Origin: Rhodobacter sp.
GTDB lineage: Bacteria > Pseudomonadota > Alphaproteobacteria > Rhodobacterales > Rhodobacteraceae
Assembly: GCA_020637515.1 (NCBI GenBank)
Contig: JACKKG010000001.1
Location: forward strand, 2,510,501 to 2,574,500
DNA length: 64,000 nucleotides
Direction of reading: 5' to 3'
In this document: in pieces, positions 1-6,431 of the stretch
Layout: each line of letters starts with the position of its first letter
Position numbering within the stretch: position 1 is the stretch's first letter
The notes under the pieces: generated by a model
Told to the model about the DNA's origin: nothing
The model's database searches: none
The model's input: only the letters and a program-made list of their open reading frames with translations
Made by a program: the position numbers and the translations under genes

Positions 1-445
1 GATCGACGCGGCCGAATGGGTGGGTCCGCTGCTGGACCAGGCCTTTGGCCTGCAACGCATCACCAACCTGTGTTACACGCCTGCCTATGCCGAACCCGGC
101 GCGGCGTTGCAGGTGGTCGTCAACACCGACGCCTGGGCCGGGCTCTCGGACGATCTGAAGGCGATCATCGAGGCCGCCGCGGCGCAGGCGGCGATGGAGA
201 CGCTGGCGCAGTTCGACTATTTCAACGTCACCGCCATGGCGTCGTTGCAAGAGGCGGGCGTCGAGTTCCTGTCGTTCCCCGACGAGGTCGTCGCGGCGAT
301 GAAGACCGCATGGGACGAAGTGCGCGAGGAACAGCGCGCGGCCTCGGCCGACGCGGCCCGGGTTCTCGACAGCTACGAAGCCTATCGCACGGGTGCCGTG
401 CCTTATGCGAACGCCTTTGTCGGGCGCTATCTGAACGATCGCTGA
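1..445 (+). CDS. TRAP transporter substrate-binding protein DctP family (C-terminal part)
   Basis: The frame is open from the window edge, so only the last ~147 residues are present. They begin IDAAEWVGP and continue through a segment of the type HEPG-x-ALQVVVN (here AEPGAALQVVVN), the substrate-lobe pattern of periplasmic DctP proteins that deliver organic acids to a DctQM secondary transporter. The end is helical with no membrane segment, as expected. A hairpin terminator follows 24 bases after the stop, and no dctQ or dctM gene lies downstream; if they exist they must be upstream or elsewhere. The substrate cannot be deduced from this fragment. Confidence 0.85.
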   Translation, partial: IDAAEWVGPLLDQAFGLQRITNLCYTPAYAEPGAALQVVVNTDAWAGLSDDLKAIIEAAAAQAAMETLAQFDYFNVTAMASLQEAGVEFLSFPDEVVAAMKTAWDEVREEQRAASADAARVLDSYEAYRTGAVPYANAFVGRYLNDR

Positions 446-468
446 AACGCGAAACGGGAACAGGAAAA

Positions 469-491
469 GGGGGGCTGTCTGCCCCCCTCTT
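469..491 (+). terminator. Rho-independent-like terminator after the TRAP gene
   Basis: A 7-base-pair perfect stem (GGGGGGC 469-475, GCCCCCC 481-487) with a five-base loop is followed by TCTT. It lies 24 bases after the TRAP stop codon. The T-run is short, so termination strength is uncertain. Confidence 0.6.
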
Positions 492-508
492 CGCGTGCCG
501 CGAATTCA

Positions 509-538
509 CCCCCCGAGGATATTTCCGGCACGAAGATG
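509..538 (+). repeat. Intergenic repeat copy A (CCCCCGAGGATATTT type)
   Basis: The core CCCCCGAGGATATTT followed by a GGCACGAAGA-like tail occurs here and again, inverted, at 14265-14294 between proB and proA. Both copies lie in non-coding DNA beside a strong hairpin. Two long matches outside genes suggest a small dispersed repeat family. Confidence 0.55.
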
Positions 539-622
539 GGCCGGATACGAAGCGCCCCTGACACACGTTCGGGGACAAAGGTTCGGCGGCGGTTCGGCGG
601 CGCGGCGGGGCGCGGGCGACCC

Positions 623-1048
623 TCAGCCCTGCGCGAGCCGGTCGATCATGTCGCGGAACTGGGCCAGTTGGTAGCCGTAGCGGGCGCCCGCGGCGATCAG
701 ATCGTCGGTCGGCACGCGGCCTGCGTTGGCCAGCGCCCAGACGATCGACGAGCGGTTGCCCGACGCGCAATAGGCCAGCACCTTGCCCGGCGCGCCGTCG
801 ATGGCGGCGCGCTGGGTTTCGACGTTCTCCATCGTCAATTGCCCGGGCATCACCGGGTTGAGGACGAAGACCAGGCCCGCGGCCTCGGCGGCGGCGCGCA
901 CGGCCTCGGCCTGGAGCGGGGCCGGGTTCTCGGCGTCGGGGCGGTTGCAGATCACCGTGGTGTATCCGGCCGCGGCGAGGGCCGGGATATCTTCGGGGGC
1001 GATCTGCGGGGTGACGCTGTAGGCGTCGGTCAGCGGGCGGATGTCCAT
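623..1048 (-). CDS. DUF442 / TIGR01244-type sulfurtransferase (rhodanese-like, phosphatase fold)
   Basis: This 141-residue protein starts MDIRPLTDAYSVTPQI and carries the loop YCASGNRS, where the cysteine and arginine (C-x4-R) form the active site of the DUF442 family. In Xylella and Agrobacterium the same domain is the N-terminal half of BLH, a bifunctional sulfurtransferase/persulfide dioxygenase induced by sulfide. Here it is a separate gene, last of the leftward operon after the dioxygenase and two YeeE/YedE genes. It probably handles persulfide sulfur, moving it to or from thiosulfate or glutathione. The start has an AGGACG ribosome site. Confidence 0.85.
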   Translation of the reverse strand: MDIRPLTDAYSVTPQIAPEDIPALAAAGYTTVICNRPDAENPAPLQAEAVRAAAEAAGLVFVLNPVMPGQLTMENVETQRAAIDGAPGKVLAYCASGNRSSIVWALANAGRVPTDDLIAAGARYGYQLAQFRDMIDRLAQG

Positions 1049-1070
1049 GGCGTGCGTCCTGTGATCGGTC

Positions 1071-1511
1071 TCAACTCAGGGCCGCCGCCATCGCGTTGAA
1101 GCGGATGCGGAAGGCCGGCGCGACATACATACCGGCAAACATCGCCAACAGGAAGACCACGCCGCCGACGCCGCCCCAGCTGATCGAGGCCACCGCCGGC
1201 CCCGGGCACAGGCCCACCAGCCCCCAGCCGGCGCCGAACATCAGCGATCCGATCATCAGGTTGCGATCGACCTGGGTGCCGGGCTTGCCGGGCATGTCGC
1301 CGCCCAGAAGCGGGCGCGCGCGCCGCGCGGCGAGGTTCCAGGCCAACATGGTCGGCAGGATCGCGCCGGTCAGGACGAAGGCCAGCGTCGGGTCCCAGTC
1401 GCCGAAGATGTCGAGCCAGCCCTGGACCTTCTGGGTGTTGGTCATGCCCGACACGAGCAGACCGGCGCCGAACAGGCCGCCGGCGATGAACGAGGTGAGG
1501 TTGCGCAGCAT
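1071..1511 (-). CDS. YeeE/YedE half-transporter, DUF6691 type (PmpB-like)
   Basis: A 146-residue membrane protein with about four hydrophobic segments. It carries the paired motifs LVSGMTNTQKVQGWLDIFGDWDP near the N-terminus (only part quoted by family convention) and GWGLVGLCPGPA in the second half, the sulfur-binding signatures of the YeeE/YedE family. Family members move thiosulfate or other sulfane-sulfur species across the inner membrane. Its start codon lies immediately after the stop of the other half at 1512, so the two are co-translated and probably pair into one transporter. Confidence 0.85.
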   Translation of the reverse strand: MLRNLTSFIAGGLFGAGLLVSGMTNTQKVQGWLDIFGDWDPTLAFVLTGAILPTMLAWNLAARRARPLLGGDMPGKPGTQVDRNLMIGSLMFGAGWGLVGLCPGPAVASISWGGVGGVVFLLAMFAGMYVAPAFRIRFNAMAAALS

Positions 1512-1940
1512 TCAGATGGTCTCCAGCAGGTGACGGAAGACGATGACGGCGAGGCCGCCGGAAATCAGGTAGAACATCGTCGCGGCGATTCCGCGCAGAG
1601 ACAGGCGCGAGATCCCGCAGACTCCGTGACCCGAGGTGCAGCCGTTCGCCAACCGCGTGCCGATCCCCACCAGCAGCCCGGCAAGGATCACCGCGGGAAT
1701 GTTGTCGGTGATGTGGGTGAGCACCGGCACGTTGTAGACCGGCTTCAGCAGTGCGGGGATCAGCGCGAGGCCGGCGACAAAGGCCAGGCGCTCGGCCCAG
1801 GTGGACCAGCCCGTGCGATCCACCAGCCCGCCGATGATGCCCGAAGCCCCCATGATCCTGCCGTTCACGAGGAGATAGAACGACGCCGCAGCGCCGATCA
1901 TGAGACCCCCGACGAGGCCCCAGATCCAATCGGTTTCCAT
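1512..1940 (-). CDS. YeeE/YedE half-transporter (PmpA-like)
   Basis: A 142-residue membrane protein containing NGCTSGHGVCGISR, the hallmark cysteine-bearing motif of YeeE/YedE thiosulfate and sulfur-ion importers. The full-length Bacillus/Escherichia proteins are about twice as long, so this half and the DUF6691 half directly downstream together make one complete unit. Its position between the persulfide dioxygenase and DUF442 genes points to movement of a reduced sulfur compound during sulfide stress. It starts 128 bases after the dioxygenase stop, behind a GC-rich hairpin. Confidence 0.88.
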   Translation of the reverse strand: METDWIWGLVGGLMIGAAASFYLLVNGRIMGASGIIGGLVDRTGWSTWAERLAFVAGLALIPALLKPVYNVPVLTHITDNIPAVILAGLLVGIGTRLANGCTSGHGVCGISRLSLRGIAATMFYLISGGLAVIVFRHLLETI

Positions 1941-2028
1941 GAAGTATTTCCCGTTTTGTCGTGCCCGTTTTTCAGGGGCATCTGATGGTTCGGCGTTGGC
2001 CGCCGTCGCGAAGGTCCCGGGCCGGTAT

Positions 2029-2046
2029 CGGGCGGCGTGCCGCCCG
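2029..2046. other. GC-rich hairpin between the dioxygenase and YeeE genes
   Basis: CGGGCGGC and GCCGCCCG form an 8-base-pair perfect inverted repeat separated by two bases, within the operon. It has no T-run on either strand, so it is more likely an mRNA-stability or partial attenuation element than a terminator. Confidence 0.4.
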
Positions 2047-2068
2047 TCCCCGGCCCCGGGGGATGTCG

Positions 2069-2932
2069 TCAGATCCCGTTGACCGGAACCTTCAGATAGC
2101 TCACGCCGTTGTCTTCCGGCGGGGGCATCTGACCCGCGCGCATGTTCACTTGCAGCGACGGGATGATGAGGCGCGGCATGGCCAGGGTCGAATCGCGCGC
2201 CGTGCGCATCGACACGAAATCCGCGGCCGGTTTTCCGGCACCGACGTGGATGTTGAACGCCTTCTGTTCGGCCACGGTGGTTTCCCAGGCGTATTCGTCC
2301 CGCCCCGGCGCCTTGTAGTCGTGACCGACGAAGATGCGGGTTTCATCGGGCAGCGACAGGATCTTCTGGATCGAAGCATAGAGCGTTTCCGCCGAACCGC
2401 CGGGGAAATCGCAGCGCGCGGTGCCAAAGTCGGGCATGAACAGCGTGTCGCCGACAAAGGCCGCATCGCCCACGACATAGGTCAGGCAGGCCGGCGTGTG
2501 GCCGGGCGTGTGCAGCACGTCGCCGCGCATCTGGCCGATGTGGAAGCTGTCGCCTTCACGGAACAGCTGGTCGAACTGCGAACCGTCGCGCTGGAATTCG
2601 GTGCCCTCGTTGAAGACCTTGCCAAAGGTGTTCTGAACGACGGTGATGTTCGCGCCGATGCCGATCTTGCCGCCCAGCTTCTCTTGCAGATAGGGCGCGG
2701 CCGACAGGTGGTCGGCGTGGACGTGGCTTTCCAGCAGCCATTCGACCTCGAACCCCTTGTCCCGAACGAAGGCGATCACCGCATCGGCCGAGCGCGTGTC
2801 GGTGCGCCCCGAGGCATAATCGAAGTCGAGCACCGAATCGACGATCGCGCATTTCTTGCTGTTGGGGTCGCGCACGACGTAGGTGATGGTAAAGGTCGCT
2901 TCGTCGAAGAAGCCGTAGACTTCGGGTTTCAT
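2069..2932 (-). CDS. blh: MBL-fold persulfide dioxygenase-like protein (ETHE1/BLH group)
   Basis: The start at 2932 is chosen because GGAGGG lies four bases upstream; an in-frame ATG at 2944 has no such site. The 287-residue protein has the metallo-beta-lactamase motif SHVHADH (His70, His72, Asp74, His75), His145 in HTPGHTP, Asp162 in VGDTLF and His204 in VGHDY. These match the mononuclear iron site of ETHE1-type dioxygenases, which oxidise glutathione persulfide to sulfite. It heads the operon that continues with two YeeE/YedE genes and a DUF442 sulfurtransferase. Hydrolase activity on another substrate cannot be excluded, but the context strongly favours sulfide detoxification. Confidence 0.88.
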   Translation of the reverse strand: MKPEVYGFFDEATFTITYVVRDPNSKKCAIVDSVLDFDYASGRTDTRSADAVIAFVRDKGFEVEWLLESHVHADHLSAAPYLQEKLGGKIGIGANITVVQNTFGKVFNEGTEFQRDGSQFDQLFREGDSFHIGQMRGDVLHTPGHTPACLTYVVGDAAFVGDTLFMPDFGTARCDFPGGSAETLYASIQKILSLPDETRIFVGHDYKAPGRDEYAWETTVAEQKAFNIHVGAGKPAADFVSMRTARDSTLAMPRLIIPSLQVNMRAGQMPPPEDNGVSYLKVPVNGI

Positions 2933-2962
2933 GGATCCCTCCATATTCTGTTTGCCCGGTGC

Positions 2963-3002
2963 AATATATCGATCCGAAAACACATTACAAGATATGAATG
3001 TG
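2963..3002 (-). promoter_or_regulatory. Promoter and BigR/SqrR-like operator of the sulfide operon
   Basis: A perfect inverted repeat CACATT (2981-2986) / AATGTG (2997-3002) encloses the core ATTA-N8-GAAT, one base away from the ATTC-N8-GAAT pattern reported for the persulfide sensor SqrR and similar to BigR sites. On the minus strand TTGTAA (2990-2985) and TATATT (2968-2963) are separated by 16 bases, a good sigma-70-like promoter whose -35 box lies inside the repeat. A bound repressor would therefore block RNA polymerase. No ArsR-family regulator gene is present in the window, so it would act in trans. Confidence 0.65.
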
Positions 3003-3077
3003 TTATTTTGACATGGATCATGCAGCTTTTTCCGTGCTGCGACTAACGTAGTGCAAATAGCCCCAAGGAGTAGGCCG

Positions 3078-3410
3078 ATGACCGAGTTTTCCGCCGCCGA
3101 TCTGACGCGCCACAAGGCCCAGCTCATCGCCCGTCTGGGCGAGTTGGACACCCGCTTGCAGGGAATCGAGGACGAACTGATGTCGCATCAGTCCCGCGAC
3201 TGGGAGGAACTGGCCACCGAGCGCGAGCAGGACGAGGTGTTGACCTCGATGGGCGACGGCGGCCGCGACGAGATGCGCGCCATCTACGCCGCGCTCCAGC
3301 GGTTGGACACGGGCGACTACGGGTATTGCACCAAATGCGGCACGCGAATCGCCGAGGACCGGCTGTCGGTGCTGCCCGCGACCCCCTTCTGCCGCAGCTG
3401 CGCCCCCTGA
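3078..3410 (+). CDS. DksA/TraR-family zinc finger regulator
   Basis: The start at 3078 follows AAGGAG at seven bases. The 110-residue protein has an N-terminal coiled-coil-like helix and a C-terminal zinc finger of the form C-x2-C-x17-C-x2-C (CTKC ... CRSC). DksA-family proteins enter the RNA polymerase secondary channel and modulate transcription with ppGpp. At 110 residues it is shorter than canonical DksA (about 150), so it is a DksA-like paralogue and not necessarily a ppGpp cofactor. It is divergent from the sulfide operon and shares the 2933-3077 control region, which leaves open that both respond to the same signal. Confidence 0.85.
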   Translation: MTEFSAADLTRHKAQLIARLGELDTRLQGIEDELMSHQSRDWEELATEREQDEVLTSMGDGGRDEMRAIYAALQRLDTGDYGYCTKCGTRIAEDRLSVLPATPFCRSCAP

Positions 3411-3499
3411 ATCGCGCGGAATCGGCCGTAGATCACACAAAATGTTGCATCGCCTGCCGGGCTTCCCTCTAATGGTGGAAAGCCCGCGCAGGAGGTGCC

Positions 3500-5368
3500 G
3501 TGAACAGCCCCGACCGTTCCTTGCGTCCGCAGGCCGGGCCCCTGTCCGGTGACGGGGCGGCCGAGGATTATGTCCAGCGCCACACGCAGGACGGTGTGGC
3601 GATTCTCACCTTTGCCGGGCCCGAGGGGAACCGATTTAGCCCCGAACTGGTCACGGCGCTGACCCGGGCGGTCGTGGCCGCCCTGGGCGACGCGGGTGTG
3701 CGGGCTCTGGTGCTGACCGCGCGCGGGGCCGACATCTGCGCGGGCCCCCACGCCGATCTGCCCCCGCCCGGTCCGGTCGCCGCCGAGGTGCCGCCGGTGC
3801 TGCCCGCGTTGTCGGCCCTTTGCACGCGGATCGAGGCGGCCGCCAAACCGACGGTCGCGGCGCTGCACGGGCGCGTCACCTCGGGCGGGCTGGCGCTGGC
3901 GCTGGCCTGCACCGCGCGTGTAGCCGACCGGCGCGCGACCCTGGCCTTTCCCGAGGTCCGGCTGGGCCGCCTGCCGCCGGGGAATGGCGCGGTGCGACTT
4001 GCCTGGCTGGCGGGTGCCGAGGCCGCGCTCAAGGTCTGTTCGGGCGCATCCCTGAATGCCGCCGCCGCCGCCGGTCTGGGCCTGCTGGACCGCGTGACCG
4101 ACGGCGCCCCCGTGACCGAGGCCCTGACGCTGGCCGGCACCCTGTCGCTTTCGCCCGCGCCGCGTGCCGCGCCCGGCCTGGCCGATGGCCCCGCCTTTCG
4201 CGCCGCCGTCACCGCCGCACGGCACAGCCTGCCCAGCCCCCTGCCCCAGCACCGCCAGGCGGATCTTTGGCGCCTCGAGGCGATCGAGGCCGCGCAGCTC
4301 TTGCCGCCCGATCAGGCGCTGGCCTTTGACCAGATCCGTGCCGAAGACGCCGCCCGGCGGCCCGAGGCGCGCGCCCTCGCCTATCTGAACGGGGCCGCGC
4401 GCCGGGCGCTCAGCGCGGACGACGTCGCGCCGCTGCCTGCGGACATCACGATCCTGGCCGCGCTGACGCCCGACCGCGCGGCGCGTCTGGTGCCGGGCCT
4501 GCTGCGGTCCGGCGCGCTGGTGACGCTGACCGCGCCGGACCGCGACACGCTGGCCGACACGCTCGAATCCGTCGCCGAGGCCCAGTTGGCGCGGGTGCGC
4601 GCCGGGTCGATGACGCAGGACCAGTCCGAGCAGGACTGGCAGCGCGTGGCGGGCCGCCTGCATCTGGATCTCAGCGCGCGGCCGACGGTGGTGCTGACCG
4701 ACAGCGCCCACGCCGCCTGGATCGCCGCCGACCTGGCCGCGGATCAGCCGCTGGTCCTGTGGCTGGACCCGGGCGAGGACGGGCCCGACCTGCCGCACGC
4801 CGCCCGCCTGATCCCGGCCCCCACCGAACCGCCGCGACTGTGCGAGCTGGTCGCCGATGATGGCGCGGCGGCGCGAATCGCGGCGGCGCTGGCGCTGCGC
4901 CTGGGGTTGACGCCGCTGCGCGCGCGCGGGGGTGCGTTGATGGCGCCCCTGCTCGAATCGGCGGCGCGCGCGGCGGGTTGCCTGCGCGCTTTGGGGGTGA
5001 GCGAGACGACGCTGGCGGCCACGGGGATCCTGCCCGCCGGCTTGCTGTCGGGATCGGCCGCGCCGATGCCCGCGCCGCCCCTGCCCCTGCCTGCCGAGCG
5101 TCTGTTGCTGCTGGCGACGGTCAACACCGCCGCGCGGCTCTTGCGTAGCGGGCGCGCGCTCAGGGCCTCGGACATCGACCTGTGTCTGGTGCTGGGCGCG
5201 GGCTGGCCCAACTGGCGCGGCGGCCCGATGGCCGAGGCCGACACCCTGGGCCCCCTGGTCGTGCGCCACGAACTGGCACAGGCCGCGGCCCTGGACCCCG
5301 ACCTGTGGCAACCCGATCCGCTGATCGAGACGCTGGTGCGCACGGGCCAGGGCTTTGCCAGTCGCTGA
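3500..5368 (+). CDS. Enoyl-CoA hydratase/3-hydroxyacyl-CoA dehydrogenase-like fusion with degenerate active sites
   Basis: GTG start with AGGAGG five bases upstream. The 622-residue product has a crotonase fold (about residues 28-210) and then a region that follows the FadB/FadJ dehydrogenase layout. In the crotonase part the second catalytic glutamate is kept (Glu152 in FPEVRLG), but the first, normally in GGGLE, is alanine (Ala132 in SGGLALALAC). The expected GxGxxG dinucleotide loop is not recognisable in the segment starting near residue 310 (ITILAAL). The FadB dehydrogenase C-terminal pattern NWRGGPM is present near residue 575. It is shorter than FadB (about 700-730). Probably a beta-oxidation paralogue that has lost hydratase activity, with a binding or structural role, or a different crotonase chemistry. 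Confidence 0.75.
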   Translation: MNSPDRSLRPQAGPLSGDGAAEDYVQRHTQDGVAILTFAGPEGNRFSPELVTALTRAVVAALGDAGVRALVLTARGADICAGPHADLPPPGPVAAEVPPVLPALSALCTRIEAAAKPTVAALHGRVTSGGLALALACTARVADRRATLAFPEVRLGRLPPGNGAVRLAWLAGAEAALKVCSGASLNAAAAAGLGLLDRVTDGAPVTEALTLAGTLSLSPAPRAAPGLADGPAFRAAVTAARHSLPSPLPQHRQADLWRLEAIEAAQLLPPDQALAFDQIRAEDAARRPEARALAYLNGAARRALSADDVAPLPADITILAALTPDRAARLVPGLLRSGALVTLTAPDRDTLADTLESVAEAQLARVRAGSMTQDQSEQDWQRVAGRLHLDLSARPTVVLTDSAHAAWIAADLAADQPLVLWLDPGEDGPDLPHAARLIPAPTEPPRLCELVADDGAAARIAAALALRLGLTPLRARGGALMAPLLESAARAAGCLRALGVSETTLAATGILPAGLLSGSAAPMPAPPLPLPAERLLLLATVNTAARLLRSGRALRASDIDLCLVLGAGWPNWRGGPMAEADTLGPLVVRHELAQAAALDPDLWQPDPLIETLVRTGQGFASR

Positions 5369-5386
5369 CGGCCGGCTGGCGCGCCC

Positions 5387-6289
5387 TCAGCGCCCGTGGC
5401 TTTGGTCGTAGCCGTTCGGCGCCGGCGGGGTCCAGCCGGCCAGGATCTCGGCCGGGGTTTCCCAGACCTCGACCCGCAGCGGGTGGCACGGCACCGAATC
5501 CGACGAATGCTCGGCCCCGCAATCGCCGCCCGGGCAGGCCGACAGAACCCCCAGCAACGGGATCTCGGCGAAGAATTCCAGGTAATCGCCCGCGCGGACG
5601 GGGCTTGCCTTCATGAAATACTGCCCAGTGTCCGGGGTGAACCCCGTGCACATGAAGACGTTGAGCACGTCATGCACCAGGCCCTCGGCCCCCGCGACCC
5701 CGGCCTGTTCGAGCGCGCGGGTCAGGTTGGAATGGCAGCAATGGTGATACTGCGCCCCGCCCGACAGCAGCCAGTGCGTGTAGGGATCGCAGCGCGTGCC
5801 GATCACGTCATGCACCCGCCCGCCATGGGGATCGGTGCCATACCAGGCCAGCGTGTCCGCGTGCAGCGTGGCCATCGGGCGCAGCGAGGGAAAGCTGGAC
5901 CACATCCGTTGACCGACCCGCAGATGGGTGCCGTGCAGCGCGCGGGTCTTGCCGGAATAGAAGCGTTCAGAGGGGTCGTCGGCGTTGAACAGGTTCAGGT
6001 CGCCGACCTGCGCCCCCTCGGGACAACTGATGCGGAAGAACCCGCCCGCGGGCACGCGGAACGACGCCCCCTCACGCGCGGGCACGGTGACCTCGGACAG
6101 CTTTCGCGCGGCGGCACGGGCGCGGGCGTGCAGCGCCCGGTCGGGAACCGGCAGGGTCTCGGGCGGATAGGCGATCACAGGCGCAATGGCGCGCCGCTGA
6201 TCGGCGTCGGCGGGGGGAAGGGACTGCGTCAAGGGAACCTCGGTTGCGTGGACGCCGGCGAGCGTGGTCACTGTCGGGCGGCGACGCAA
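5387..6289 (-). CDS. DUF1989 / urea carboxylase-associated family protein
   Basis: The 300-residue frame contains the DUF1989 core: a segment ending in QVGDLNLFNADDP, then DVIGTRCDPYTHWLLSGG, the cysteine/histidine pair HHCCHSN, and CPGGDCGAEHSSDS near the C-terminus. The clustered Cys and His residues suggest a metal site. Relatives are encoded with urea carboxylase/allophanate hydrolase or guanidine-related genes, but none is adjacent here, so substrate and role are unknown. The start is uncertain: TTG at 6289 and GTG at 6271 are both possible and neither has a well-spaced ribosome site. Stop lies 18 bases after the convergent 3500-5368 gene. Confidence 0.75.
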   Translation of the reverse strand: MRRRPTVTTLAGVHATEVPLTQSLPPADADQRRAIAPVIAYPPETLPVPDRALHARARAAARKLSEVTVPAREGASFRVPAGGFFRISCPEGAQVGDLNLFNADDPSERFYSGKTRALHGTHLRVGQRMWSSFPSLRPMATLHADTLAWYGTDPHGGRVHDVIGTRCDPYTHWLLSGGAQYHHCCHSNLTRALEQAGVAGAEGLVHDVLNVFMCTGFTPDTGQYFMKASPVRAGDYLEFFAEIPLLGVLSACPGGDCGAEHSSDSVPCHPLRVEVWETPAEILAGWTPPAPNGYDQSHGR

Positions 6290-6431
6290 CCCTTTTTGTC
6301 GCGCTGCGCCGCGTAAGACGGGCGTTAACCGAAAATCAAGCTGTAAGGGTATTCACTCCCTGTTATGCTCGGATAGAGAGAGTATTCATGGGCCCCGACG
6401 GATGGATGACGGTAGCCGGCAATCGACGTTG

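Noticed and set aside
3317..5311. A 664-codon open frame on the minus strand
   Set aside because: It lies opposite the 3500-5368 gene; its translation is Arg/Gly/Gln-rich without domains, as expected of antisense frames in high-GC DNA.
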